Assembly: GCF_900289175.1 (NCBI RefSeq)
Contig: NZ_LT985747.1
Span: forward strand, 48,505 to 112,504
DNA: 64,000 bases
Source: Paenibacillus faecalis
GTDB taxonomy: Bacteria; Bacillota; Bacilli; Paenibacillales; Paenibacillaceae
Direction: 5' to 3'
Shown: piece by piece, positions 17,672 through 27,177 of the stretch
Numbering within the stretch: the first letter of the stretch is position 1
How the letters are laid out: every line of letters begins with the position of its first letter
Made by a program: the position numbers and the translations under genes
The notes under the pieces: model-generated
Databases searched by the model: none
Told to the model about the DNA's origin: nothing
Seen by the model: only the letters and a program-made list of their open reading frames with translations

Positions 17672-19273
17672 TTACGATTGGTTTTGATCAAACACCTCTT
17701 GCGCTTCTTTCATCACCTTGTCGCCGCCCATGCTCAACCACTCTTCCACATACTTATCAAATTCAGATAATGGCTTGCGTCCCGTAATGAAGTCAATGTA
17801 AGTAGAAAGTGTAAATTGTGTAAGTCGATCCTGGTATTCGTTATATACAGGAAGCTGATAAGCCGTCAAAATGTCAGCAATCGGCGTACCTTTCGCTCTG
17901 GCTTCTTTCGCTAAGTGACGCATGTTTTTGTCAGATGTATACGATGTTTGAAAGTCGTAGTCATTGAACGATCCTGACATCGAATAGCCTCCTGCAATGC
18001 CGAGCTTATCTCTTTCTTTCTGGTCATCATACGGTGCAATAAATTCGACAATGCCATCATCGTTCAGTTTCCAATGCGTATCCTTGACACCAAAGTTCAG
18101 CAGTTCATAATACTTCGGATCAAATTGGGTTGCTTCAAACACCTTCAAATAGTTAGCCAGCTTCTCATGATCCTGCTCCAGCTGCTTACCGAACATCAGA
18201 CCTGAGCCTTTAGCAGCCGAACTCTGTGAAATTCCGTAGTGTCCTTCAGGTCCCTTTACTCCACCTGTAGACAGCCAATTAAAGTCGGGGTTGGTTGCTT
18301 TCATTTTGTCATACCAGCCCTCGTCTCCCAAAAATGCTTTGCCCGGGATAAAGAACCACCAATAGAACTCCACAACTCCAACCTTTCCAGTCAATACCTT
18401 ATCCTCTACATTGTTGATTTTATTAACGACAAATTCAGGGTCGATCAATTCGTTCTTATACCAGCGATTCAACACTTCCAGCGCTTGCTTCGCACCAGGT
18501 TCGATCTCGCCGCGAACGACTTTGCCATCCTTCTCCCGGAAAATACCTGGAAAAGCGTCATATGCACCGAAGACTGAGCTAAACATGTCCGTTACGGCTT
18601 CCCCGGTGGCGGTTATACCGTATGTGTCCTTCTTTCCGTTACCATCCGGGTCCTCATTACGGAACTTCGTTAAAGCAACTTCCATCTCTTCGATCGTCTC
18701 TGGCATCTTGGTGATGCCGACATTGTTCAGCCAATCCTCACGGAAGGCGAGCTGCAACCCGTCTATACCCAAATCCCATGTACCTGGGAGACTATAAATT
18801 TTCCCATCTCTTCTTACATATTTAAACGGGTCTTCTTCATCGACAAAACGCTTGATCCATTCCATATATTTGGGCATATTTTCCTCGATCAACTCTTGCG
18901 GTATTTCTGCTATCACGCCTTGCTTAATGTACTTTTCGTACTCAGAAACGTTTCCTTCTTTCATCCAATCCGGAATTTCGCCCGATGATATCATCAGGTT
19001 CAACTTCTCCTGATAAGATTCTTGCGATACGGGCAGGAACTCAACGTCTACACCAAAGTCCTCCTTGATAGCCATAACTCCGGGAGAATCCAATTTATTT
19101 CTTTCTGGATAATAACTCCAAAATTGGAGCTTCATCTCTTCCTGAGATGCTTCATTCGTTTCCGAACCATTCGTTGATTTTGATGCATCATTGCTGCTTC
19201 CGCATCCTGCTAATGTTGAAGCAAGTAACAAAAAACCCGTAATTAACAGCAGAACAGATTTTCTGGATCTCAC
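17672..19273 (-). CDS. Extracellular solute-binding lipoprotein of CUT1 sugar ABC transporter (LplA/YtcQ-like)
   Basis: Protein of about 533 residues. The N-terminus has RSRKS, a hydrophobic stretch and the lipobox LAGC, so it is lipid-anchored outside the membrane. The mature part is a large family-1 binding protein of the kind that Paenibacillus pairs with YteP/YtcP permeases, with a EF-hand-like DPDGNGKKDTYG motif in the middle. The GTG at 19273 follows GAGAGGG at good spacing; a second GTG at 19282 is in frame but too close. It is transcribed from its own promoter element at 19363-19397 and read into GH101. Ligand is presumably an oligosaccharide or glycopeptide. Confidence 0.9.
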   Translation of the reverse strand: MRSRKSVLLLITGFLLLASTLAGCGSSNDASKSTNGSETNEASQEEMKLQFWSYYPERNKLDSPGVMAIKEDFGVDVEFLPVSQESYQEKLNLMISSGEIPDWMKEGNVSEYEKYIKQGVIAEIPQELIEENMPKYMEWIKRFVDEEDPFKYVRRDGKIYSLPGTWDLGIDGLQLAFREDWLNNVGITKMPETIEEMEVALTKFRNEDPDGNGKKDTYGITATGEAVTDMFSSVFGAYDAFPGIFREKDGKVVRGEIEPGAKQALEVLNRWYKNELIDPEFVVNKINNVEDKVLTGKVGVVEFYWWFFIPGKAFLGDEGWYDKMKATNPDFNWLSTGGVKGPEGHYGISQSSAAKGSGLMFGKQLEQDHEKLANYLKVFEATQFDPKYYELLNFGVKDTHWKLNDDGIVEFIAPYDDQKERDKLGIAGGYSMSGSFNDYDFQTSYTSDKNMRHLAKEARAKGTPIADILTAYQLPVYNEYQDRLTQFTLSTYIDFITGRKPLSEFDKYVEEWLSMGGDKVMKEAQEVFDQNQS

Positions 19274-19362
19274 GAAAACCACCCTCTCGCTATATAGGAT
19301 TTTATTCTTTTAATGAACTCACTTCGTTACCTTCGACTATATCATGAGGCTTACTTGTGGTA

Positions 19363-19397
19363 AGTATAAGAAATCTTCGTTCTGTTTCAATTTTCTA
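19363..19397 (-). promoter_or_regulatory. Conserved promoter/operator element copy 2, before binding-protein gene
   Basis: On the plus strand: ATAAGAAATCTT, three variable bases, TCTGTTTCA, one variable base, TTTTCTA, at 19366-19397. The same element with identical spacing occurs at 23514-23545. Read on the minus strand it includes TTGAAA, a 16-nt spacer and TATACT (19368-19363), about 90 nt before the start codon. The conserved spacer suggests an activator site, probably for the AraC-type regulator at 25340. Confidence 0.65.
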
Positions 19398-19410
19398 TCC
19401 AGTAAAAAAA

Positions 19411-21489
19411 CTACTTCTCTTGTTCAATAAGCAACCAGGTTACACCACGTGCAGGTATCGTTACAGACACCTGTACACGATATCCCCGGTCAAGCTCATA
19501 TACTTTTCCTTTATTCCTCTGTTCACGAATACGTGCCCGATCACGAAGCCCTGTATAATACAAAGGAAGCTCGATCGTTTGACTGATGTCAGCATCAAGC
19601 GGGTTGTACAAAACCGCCATCCCTTGGACAGACAGCTTCGGATTCACATGCAAAATACAATCGATATCCCGCCCCCCTGGTCGGCGGACATGAATAATAT
19701 CCGACTCTAACAGACTGCGATGCATTTTATAGAAATCCACCCACTTCTTGACCCGCTGTTTCGTTTCTTCTGTATCATACAGTCGAAAGCCGCGATATGC
19801 GGCCTGAACACCGGCGGTAAAATTATTAATCAGATGGGCTTCATAAGCGTCCAGATGCTCACATAACGGCTCCAGCGTCGTTTCAGGTCCTCCGCCGTGA
19901 TAGGAAGTCAGCGGAACGAACATCCACCCCATACTCGGCGTTTTTTCCCAAGTTCCGTCATAAATATTTTGCCGTGACAACATGATTTGCCGCTCTCTGG
20001 GCAGCGCCCAGTTCACTTCTCGATAACCCATTCCTGCTTTATTGGACCCGTTTAAGAAATACCAATCCGGTACATTGAGATATATTCCATTTCCTCTGCA
20101 CCATTTATAAAATTCCGAAATTCGTGTCCACTGCTTCCACTGGGAATCCTCGCGTCCTACATGGCCAGGATGGTCTGTTGACTCGCAAATATCTCCTGGA
20201 TAAGATCCATCATGCTCCAGAACGTCAAATCCGGTATCCTTAAAAAAGGCTTGTAGTTTTCGGAAATACTCCTGCCCCCACTTGCTTTCCAAACATGGAG
20301 AATGGATATAATAAGCACCGTCAGGATTGACTACATCATGCTCCGGAGCTATTTTCCTTGAAGCAAGCAGCGAATAACCGCCAATTGCAATACCTTTGCT
20401 GTGAGCATAATCGGCCAATTCCCGAAACTTCTGGATGTACGCCGGATCATCATTTTCCATATCCAGTTTACTGCCAAAAGACAAAATCACCATCTCGAAG
20501 CCTACTTCGGCGCACTGATCGATCGCTTCCGTAATAACCGCAGAGTCCGTGCTTTGAACATGTAAAAAGATCGGATTTTCCTGCGTCCATGGTGCCATCA
20601 TGCGATACATTCTTCGCTGAGTCAGACCTTTACGCTCACGTTCTGTACTGTCAAAAATCAACTCATAGGTGCGAAACGTATCAAACACCTTATCCGGCTC
20701 GATCCATATATCCGGGCCAAGCGGAGGCCGGCTCTCAAGCAAGGCTGGAGACTGACAATCTACATTGACCTGCGTTCTATATTCAGGGTCGGGGACCCAA
20801 TAAGTAGTCCGGTTCGCTTTTCTTTGCGCCATTCCCTGGAATGAGTAATCGCTTTCAACATGAAGGTTCGGAAAGTCCCAACGATCCGGCGTTTCTACAG
20901 GTGAATCCCACTCCACCACCGCTAATATTTCACTGATAAAAGAATGAAGCTTCACCTTGCTTGTTCCTTGATTATGGATGGAAAGCCATTTGCACATGAG
21001 CGGTATCCCATCATACATCTCATAATGAACAGATATATGTATATCCTTGGTACGCTCTTGAGTGGAAGTAAAATTGAGCTGCAAGGATACGCCGGGCGCT
21101 GGCCAAGGGTCAGATGTCGAGTGCTTCGTTCGCTTCCATGGGAACCTTTCCTTCGTGACTCCCGTTTCAAAAGCAGAACAATGGAAGGCATGGGGATCTG
21201 ACGTCAACTCGTCAATCCATTCTTTTTTTAAATAGGCATAATCCGGCTGTCCACGTAGTCCTCCTACCGCAAACTCTTCCCCGTCAATGGTAACCATCGC
21301 TTCCGGCTTAACTCCGCGGATGATCGTTTCACCTGTCATTAAATTATCAAAAGATACCGTCGCTGCATTCGGCGAAATCCTCCAAACACGTTGAATCAGT
21401 CCGTTCGACATGATGATTTCATCATTTTGATCATCAACATATACGGCTGCCTTAAATGATTCAGGGGATAACAACCAGTCCTCTCTCAT
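19411..21489 (-). CDS. Cytoplasmic glycoside hydrolase, alpha-galactosidase-like (clan D-type barrel), specificity unknown
   Basis: Protein of 692 residues with no signal peptide. An N-terminal beta-sandwich (about 1-290, with GLIQRVWRISPNAATVSFDN and VSVHYEMYDG-like strands) precedes a TIM barrel and a short C-terminal beta domain ending TIPARGVTWLLIEQEK. The barrel has MVILSFGSKLDMEND and FDVLEHDGSYPGD, in which Asp427 is the likely nucleophile by analogy with alpha-galactosidases. The architecture is that of GH36-like enzymes, but the motifs differ from the standard KWD pattern, so I do not assign a family. ATG 21489 follows GGAGG. It is 79 nt after the permease gene in the same operon, so it probably trims what the importer brings in. 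Confidence 0.7.
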   Translation of the reverse strand: MREDWLLSPESFKAAVYVDDQNDEIIMSNGLIQRVWRISPNAATVSFDNLMTGETIIRGVKPEAMVTIDGEEFAVGGLRGQPDYAYLKKEWIDELTSDPHAFHCSAFETGVTKERFPWKRTKHSTSDPWPAPGVSLQLNFTSTQERTKDIHISVHYEMYDGIPLMCKWLSIHNQGTSKVKLHSFISEILAVVEWDSPVETPDRWDFPNLHVESDYSFQGMAQRKANRTTYWVPDPEYRTQVNVDCQSPALLESRPPLGPDIWIEPDKVFDTFRTYELIFDSTERERKGLTQRRMYRMMAPWTQENPIFLHVQSTDSAVITEAIDQCAEVGFEMVILSFGSKLDMENDDPAYIQKFRELADYAHSKGIAIGGYSLLASRKIAPEHDVVNPDGAYYIHSPCLESKWGQEYFRKLQAFFKDTGFDVLEHDGSYPGDICESTDHPGHVGREDSQWKQWTRISEFYKWCRGNGIYLNVPDWYFLNGSNKAGMGYREVNWALPRERQIMLSRQNIYDGTWEKTPSMGWMFVPLTSYHGGGPETTLEPLCEHLDAYEAHLINNFTAGVQAAYRGFRLYDTEETKQRVKKWVDFYKMHRSLLESDIIHVRRPGGRDIDCILHVNPKLSVQGMAVLYNPLDADISQTIELPLYYTGLRDRARIREQRNKGKVYELDRGYRVQVSVTIPARGVTWLLIEQEK

Positions 21490-21568
21490 GTCGTACACCT
21501 CCATTTTCTTCTTTTTTGCAAATGAAAACCTGACACATCCATCAAAAATGGTGATTTTTCATCCATAA

Positions 21569-22465
21569 TCAACCCTTGACGGCACCGATCATAACCCCTT
21601 TAACAAAATACTTTTGAATAAATGGATACACAATCAGCATCGGGATAATCGAAAACATGATGATCGTTGCTTGCAGCTGTCTTCCTGAAAACTCGGAATC
21701 ATTGCTCATTTTTTGCATAATCAATGTTAAGTCCGTCGTATTGTTTTCAAGTATGATCTTACGCAGCACCACTTGAAGAACTTGACGACCCGGGTCAGAA
21801 ATATAAATCATGCTGTCAAACCAAGCGTTCCAGTGTCCTACTCCAACCCATAAAGCTACCGTAGCTAATACCGGCTTCGACAGAGGCAATATAATTCGGG
21901 TAAAAATAATGCCATATCCCGCACCATCGACTACTGCAGACTCTTCCAGTTCCTCCGGAATGGCGCGGAAAAAGTTGCGCATGATCAAGACGTTGAAAGC
22001 CCCGACCATCCCTGGGATTACAAGCGCCCATATCGTGTTGTATAGACCGAGATTTTGAATTAGCAGGTAGTTAGGGATCATTCCGCCGCCAAACAGCATC
22101 GTAAATAAAATAATAGCAGTAAATATCTTGTTGCCTGGAAGCTTCGCTTTAGCCAGCGGATACGCTGTTAGTGTTGTAAATGTAATGGACAAAATGACGC
22201 CAAGCACTGTACGGTAAATCGTATTTAAATAACCTGACCACATCGCTTCATATTGAAAAGCAAGCCTGTAGCTTTCGAACGAGATTTCCGAAGGGAACAA
22301 TATAATGCCGGATGAGTAGGCAGCACTTTCGGCCCCGCCGCCATCTAGTGAAATGACAATCTGAGTCCAAAAGGGGTATATGGTGATGATCATGATGATC
22401 GTCATGATCAAGTACAGAATCGCATCAAAAACCTTATCACCGCGAGACTTCTTTACATTAAGCAT
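21569..22465 (-). CDS. CUT1 sugar ABC transporter permease (LplC/YtcP-like)
   Basis: Protein of 298 residues with six transmembrane helices. The conserved cytoplasmic loop EELEESAVVDGAGYGIIFTRIILPLSKP is the EAA motif that contacts the ATPase, and the C-terminus has the family-typical FVKGVMIGAVKG. It forms a heterodimer with the product of the next gene upstream. AAAGGAGGA precedes the ATG. No ATPase gene lies in the cluster, as usual for CUT1 systems that borrow an MsmX-type ATPase encoded elsewhere. Confidence 0.93.
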   Translation of the reverse strand: MLNVKKSRGDKVFDAILYLIMTIIMIITIYPFWTQIVISLDGGGAESAAYSSGIILFPSEISFESYRLAFQYEAMWSGYLNTIYRTVLGVILSITFTTLTAYPLAKAKLPGNKIFTAIILFTMLFGGGMIPNYLLIQNLGLYNTIWALVIPGMVGAFNVLIMRNFFRAIPEELEESAVVDGAGYGIIFTRIILPLSKPVLATVALWVGVGHWNAWFDSMIYISDPGRQVLQVVLRKIILENNTTDLTLIMQKMSNDSEFSGRQLQATIIMFSIIPMLIVYPFIQKYFVKGVMIGAVKG

Positions 22466-22487
22466 TGGAGTTCCTCCTTTCAGGGGC

Positions 22488-23438
22488 CTACCATAATGAG
22501 CTTTCCCGATCCATTATCTTAACGATTTTATTCACAACCACGATCATAATTAGGGCGATTACGGATTTGAACAATCCGATGGCCGTTGCACGGCTATAGT
22601 TCATTTCAATCAAGCCTTGACGATATACATAAGTATCAATAATATCTGCCACACTGTACACTTGAACGTTGTACATATTGAAAATTTGGTCAAATCCGGC
22701 ATCCAATATGCCTGACATCGATAAGATCAGCATGATCGCAATAACCGGGAACAGCATAGGGATCGAAATGTAAAACATTCGCTTGAAACGTCCTGCTCCG
22801 TCCATAATAGCCGCTTCATACAGCTGAGGATCGATATTGGAAATAGCAGCAAAGTAAATAATAGAACCCCAACCGAAACCTTGAAAGATGCTTGTTAGCA
22901 CCAGCACTGTTCTGAAGTACGTAGGATCTGCAAGAAATAAAACAGGGTCACCGCCAAACAGCTTCACGATCGCATTGACCGGACCATCTAATGAGAATAT
23001 TGTAAAGAAAATGCCTCCCAATATGACCCATGATATAAAGTGAGGCAAATAAGAGACCGTCTGAACGACTTTTTTAAATTTCATATTTGCAATTTCACTT
23101 AACAACAAGGCAAACAGAATAGGAATCGGGAAGCCAAACACCAATTTATATAAACTGATGATAATGGTGTTCTTTAATACGGTATAGAAATACGGATCTG
23201 AAAATAAATCTTGAAAATGCTGAAATCCAACCCACGGACTTCCCATGATCCCTTCAAGTATTAAAAAATCCTTGAACGCCAATGTGACCCCATACATCGG
23301 AAGATAACTGAAAATCAGGTAATACAGCATACCCGGAAACAGCATGAGATACAGTATTTTGTATTTTGAATACTTTCTCTTGCCCTTTAGTGTCACAGAA
23401 TACTTCAGCTTGCTCCGTTTAACATCTGTTTCGCTCAC
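22488..23438 (-). CDS. CUT1 sugar ABC transporter permease (LplB/YteP-like)
   Basis: Protein of 316 residues with a positively charged N-terminus, six transmembrane helices, and the EAA loop LYEAAIMDGAGRFKRMFYISIPMLFP. FSYLPMYGVTLAFKDF near residue 45 is typical of LplB-like permeases. I chose GTG 23438, preceded by GGGGGATTTTAA, over the longer frame to 23504. It is the first gene of the unit driven by the element at 23511-23545, followed by the second permease and the hydrolase. Confidence 0.92.
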   Translation of the reverse strand: MSETDVKRSKLKYSVTLKGKRKYSKYKILYLMLFPGMLYYLIFSYLPMYGVTLAFKDFLILEGIMGSPWVGFQHFQDLFSDPYFYTVLKNTIIISLYKLVFGFPIPILFALLLSEIANMKFKKVVQTVSYLPHFISWVILGGIFFTIFSLDGPVNAIVKLFGGDPVLFLADPTYFRTVLVLTSIFQGFGWGSIIYFAAISNIDPQLYEAAIMDGAGRFKRMFYISIPMLFPVIAIMLILSMSGILDAGFDQIFNMYNVQVYSVADIIDTYVYRQGLIEMNYSRATAIGLFKSVIALIMIVVVNKIVKIMDRESSLW

Positions 23439-23510
23439 CTTAAAATCCCCCTTTCCACGCTGATGAAATTGGCTCGTATATCCACTGTAGCATGGGGTTC
23501 TCATAAAGTA

Positions 23511-23545
23511 TTTATAAGAAATCTTTGATCTGTTTCAGTTTTCTA
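23511..23545 (-). promoter_or_regulatory. Conserved promoter/operator element copy 1, before permease operon
   Basis: Identical in 28 of 32 positions to the element at 19366-19397, with the same internal spacing. On the minus strand it ends in a TATAAA -10 at 23516-23511, about 73 nt before the GTG at 23438. Confidence 0.65.
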
Positions 23546-23577
23546 ACGCATCCTTAAAGGGGTGTTCTATGCTCAAA

Positions 23578-23617
23578 TAAAAAACAGTTCCCCTCTCCTT
23601 ACGGAAAAAGAAACTGT
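23578..23617 (-). terminator. Terminator of sensor kinase gene
   Basis: ACAGTT/AACTGT arms around an imperfect inner stem (TTTCC with GGAGA region), followed on the minus strand by TTTTTTA. It separates the regulator pair from the permease promoter. Confidence 0.6.
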
Positions 23618-23633
23618 CGCTTGTAGCAAACTA

Positions 23634-25343
23634 TTACGTTGTACGAGGGATCGTAACCTTCATCACCGTCCCCGATCCAACGGTACTTTGAATGGTTACG
23701 CCATAGGCATCTCCATACTTCAACTGAATACGGTCGTTCACATTTTTTAAGCCATAGCCATTGGTTTGTGCCGTTAATAACAGGTCCAGCTGTTCGGGCG
23801 AGATTCCTACACCATTATCCTCCACCGTCAATTGAATGCTGTTGTTTTCCAGCAGTGCCGTAATGATCAGTTCTCCCCTTCGCTCTTCCAGCTTATCCAG
23901 TCCGTGTTCAATAGCGTTTTCGACCAGCGGCTGGAGAATGAGATTAATGATGTTGTAATTATAAACACGTTCATCAATGTTGAAGTGAATATCAAAACTA
24001 TAGTCCTTCATCATCTGAACAATTTCAAGATAGGAACGGATGTTTTCCAATTCATCATGAATCGATATGTTCTGATCCCCTTTGTTCAAAGCGGTTCTAT
24101 AAAACTTGGACAAAGAAGTTACGACATGGCTGATTTCTTGTTCATCATGCTCAATTGCCTTGAAATTGATTAGTGATAACGTGTTGTATAAAAAATGCGG
24201 GTTGATCTGTGACTGCAATGCCCGCAGTTCTGCTTCCTTCTGAATAATTTTATTAGCATATGCCTCTTGAATTAACAGATTGACACGCTCCAGCATATCT
24301 ACAAAATGATCTGTCAGCTGACTGATTTCATCCTTCGATGTGTTCTGAATCTTTAAATGAAGCTCGCCTCTCTTCACTCGTCTCATCCAGCCTATTAAAA
24401 TGTTAATACGTCTCGTAATTCGGTTGGAAAACAGCAGGCTGATCAGCAGCAACAGAATCGTACATACACTTATGAGCAGCAAAGTCGTCCGCATTATATT
24501 TCCATCACTTGGAGAAACAACCTTCTTGGGCACGAATGTACGAATACTCCACTCCGATTCCGGAATGGCATTATTCAACAGTATAACCTCGGTACTTCCA
24601 ATTTCAGTAAGTCCTACTTCAGATTGAATGATATCATCCTCATGAATGTCACTGATTCCATAACGATTTTTAATCGTCCCCAGGTTCGAATATACAATAT
24701 CTCCTTCTGTGTCGCTAATAACGACTCCTGTCTCATTCGCTACAATATCAATCGCTTCGAAAAAACTCCGATAGTCCAGCTTCATATATAAAACATCTAT
24801 TTTTTTCTTATCGAAATTTTTCGGAAACCTGCTGGCAAATATAATGTTGCTCCCATCGATTTCCCAGACCGGTGTCTGATATAATAGGGCCTTCTTATAC
24901 CACGGTTCGTTCTCCACTCTAGAAACGGACGCAATCTCAGTTCCATACTCGGGAAGTTTGGAATTCGTATAAATTGTAATTTCGAGAATGGCCTTGTTCA
25001 ACGCTTTAATGGAGTTCATCTGCTGTTCTACATGTTGTTTGAGGTCCCAGCGCAGATTCACATAGTCAACATAATCCGTGCTCAAGATCTTCATGATCGA
25101 ATTGCTGTACGTGATAGAACTTGCCGTATTTTTATGCTGTTGCATATTTATGCTTAATGTATCTATAATCGTTTTGCTTTTGCTCCCCATGGCTTGCACC
25201 GCTTGTATATCCAGCAGCTGATTGGATTGATGCTCACTATAAACACCAAGAATAGCGATTGGAATGATAATTACGAGCAAATAGGATAAAAATAGCTTGT
25301 GCTTCAACCGAATGGAATGAAGGGGATGAAACCGGGTAGTCAT
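23634..25343 (-). CDS. Sensor histidine kinase, YesM type
   Basis: Protein of 569 residues: transmembrane helix near residue 20, an extracellular Cache-like sensing region (about 45-270), second helix (about 285-305), HAMP linker (NRITRRINILIGWMRRVKRGE), His_kinase domain with INPHFLYNTLSLIN carrying the phospho-accepting His, and HATPase_c with LQPLVENAIEHG and GVGIS. Its ATG overlaps the stop of the upstream regulator by ATGA, so the two are translationally coupled. It probably senses an extracellular glycan or a transporter state and controls the adjacent importer operons. Confidence 0.92.
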   Translation of the reverse strand: MTTRFHPLHSIRLKHKLFLSYLLVIIIPIAILGVYSEHQSNQLLDIQAVQAMGSKSKTIIDTLSINMQQHKNTASSITYSNSIMKILSTDYVDYVNLRWDLKQHVEQQMNSIKALNKAILEITIYTNSKLPEYGTEIASVSRVENEPWYKKALLYQTPVWEIDGSNIIFASRFPKNFDKKKIDVLYMKLDYRSFFEAIDIVANETGVVISDTEGDIVYSNLGTIKNRYGISDIHEDDIIQSEVGLTEIGSTEVILLNNAIPESEWSIRTFVPKKVVSPSDGNIMRTTLLLISVCTILLLLISLLFSNRITRRINILIGWMRRVKRGELHLKIQNTSKDEISQLTDHFVDMLERVNLLIQEAYANKIIQKEAELRALQSQINPHFLYNTLSLINFKAIEHDEQEISHVVTSLSKFYRTALNKGDQNISIHDELENIRSYLEIVQMMKDYSFDIHFNIDERVYNYNIINLILQPLVENAIEHGLDKLEERRGELIITALLENNSIQLTVEDNGVGISPEQLDLLLTAQTNGYGLKNVNDRIQLKYGDAYGVTIQSTVGSGTVMKVTIPRTT

Positions 25344-26893
25344 GCTTTGGACTCTTCCCGGAATTGGGTTGGTGCAATACCAAAATATGTTTTGAAAAGG
25401 GAGCAAAAGTAGGCCACATTTCGGTATCCCGTCTCTTCGCTAATATCGGCAATCTTCTTATTTGTATTTTGCAGCAAATCCTTTGCCCTTTCCATTCGGA
25501 CTGAAGTAATATACTTGATGATGCTTACACCTGCCTGCTTCTTAAACAGATGGCTCAAATAGTTAGGTGATAAATATACTCGCTCGGCTATTTCTTCTAC
25601 CGAAATGTCACGATAATATTCAGTTTCAATCATATGAATCACTTCAGCGATTACTTTTCGTTTGGAATCATCCCCCGCTTTACCTGAGCATTCGTTTTCC
25701 TCCAAAATCGAAATCATCAAAGCGATTAAGTCATTCAACCTGTTCGTGTTATAAACGAGTTCCAAATTTTTTTTAAAATTAGCCGAATTTCTGTTTGGTG
25801 ACGATGTAATCAGCTTTTTAACAATTTCCATACATATGTATTTTAAATAAATAGAAGAAACCTGTTCATTAGCCTGAAGCAAAATCGCTAAACGTTCAAA
25901 GTGAACCCTTACGGCTGAATAATCTTTACGATCGACATCTCTGTTGATTTCCTGGAGCATTTCCTCGACATTTATTTCCTCTTGATCATGCAGCGAGACT
26001 GCTCCGGTGAAAAATACAACACCTTGATTATAGAAAAACTTGCTCTCCAGCAGCATTTCAAACTCATTGTACGCCTCTCTAATTTGAGAGGCTTGCTGAA
26101 TCGTACCGCTGAATGCTACATACAAGTCAATCCCGAATTGCTCGTAGGACCAGGTGATGAGCCGCGATCCCAGCGCTTCCAAATCACTCTTGCTTTCCTC
26201 TTCAAACGCCTCCATAAATAGCAAGCACTGATGTTCATTCAGATCGATCATGTCGATCTGTCTTTGCATCTGATCAGATAGCTCCCGTTCAAAATCCTCA
26301 TCAATTTGATCAAAAAAACGTTCGCTGCAATCCAATATGACCATACGGAAATGATCATAATTCGAAAAAAAGCACATAATCGTTGATATATCGATCATTT
26401 GATCAATGCTTTCGCTATTATGACCATGAACGAGCTGTGAAATGAGCTTTTGTTGTTCATATCGAATTCCTTTTCCGTATATTCGCTGCATTCTATCCGT
26501 CTCTTCTCTGGCTCTTTGTTCATGATCACATATCTCGATAACCATTGAAAGCACTTTCAAAAATTCACTTACTTCAACTGGCTTCAATATATATTTTATC
26601 GCCTTTAAATCGATAGCTTGCTGTGCATATTCAAACTCACCGTAAGCACTCATAAAAATAACTTTAATTCGTTTATCCAAAGCTCTTACTCTTTCCGCCA
26701 GTTGCAAGCCGCTCATTTCCTTCATACGAATATCCGTCAGCAGGATATCGACATGATGATTTTGCAAATAACTCCATGCCTTCTCACCGCTACCCGCCTC
26801 AATCACATCCAGGTTCAACTTGTACTTTTCGATTATAAACTTGATTCCTGCTCTTTGAAATCTTTCATCATCTACTAACAACAATTTGTACAT
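25340..26893 (-). CDS. AraC-type response regulator, YesN type
   Basis: Protein of 517 residues: receiver domain (about 1-120) with LLVDDERFQR acidic pocket, phospho-acceptor Asp in ILLTDIRMKEMSG and a Lys in YILKPVEVSEF; a long middle region; and a C-terminal pair of AraC helix-turn-helix motifs (VEEIAERVYLSPNYLSHLFKK and the second around ISEETGYRNVAYFCSLFKT). It precedes its kinase in one operon, the reverse of the order in the 51-54 kb pair. It is the best candidate to bind the elements at 19366 and 23514. Confidence 0.93.
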   Translation of the reverse strand: MYKLLLVDDERFQRAGIKFIIEKYKLNLDVIEAGSGEKAWSYLQNHHVDILLTDIRMKEMSGLQLAERVRALDKRIKVIFMSAYGEFEYAQQAIDLKAIKYILKPVEVSEFLKVLSMVIEICDHEQRAREETDRMQRIYGKGIRYEQQKLISQLVHGHNSESIDQMIDISTIMCFFSNYDHFRMVILDCSERFFDQIDEDFERELSDQMQRQIDMIDLNEHQCLLFMEAFEEESKSDLEALGSRLITWSYEQFGIDLYVAFSGTIQQASQIREAYNEFEMLLESKFFYNQGVVFFTGAVSLHDQEEINVEEMLQEINRDVDRKDYSAVRVHFERLAILLQANEQVSSIYLKYICMEIVKKLITSSPNRNSANFKKNLELVYNTNRLNDLIALMISILEENECSGKAGDDSKRKVIAEVIHMIETEYYRDISVEEIAERVYLSPNYLSHLFKKQAGVSIIKYITSVRMERAKDLLQNTNKKIADISEETGYRNVAYFCSLFKTYFGIAPTQFREESKA

Positions 26894-27096
26894 TATGATG
26901 CTGCCCCCTTTGTTCTGAGTTTGTTTTTTCGGCTCACGGTTGCACCGACTATTACCGACTATTGTATATAAGGTGGAAAATGAGGTTCAACATGATAACG
27001 ACAGCTCTTTAACTTGAGTCTAATGAAAAGAACTATTCAGAGCAACTCTTTATTATCATTATGCACTGCGTAGTCATTCAATCCATACTACAACTC

Positions 27097-27134
27097 TAAA
27101 AGCCCGTTGCTGATTCAAAAATCAACAACGGGCT
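27097..27134 (-). terminator. Terminator after Nre-like kinase gene
   Basis: AGCCCGTTG(C)TGATT pairs with AATCA(A)CAACGGGCT around a short A-rich loop; on the minus strand it is followed by TTTTAG. The stretch 26894-27096 holds no gene I can support. Confidence 0.8.
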
Positions 27135-27177
27135 CTTTCGCTGCTTGGCAAGCATCTTACGCATTGATAGCAGCCTT

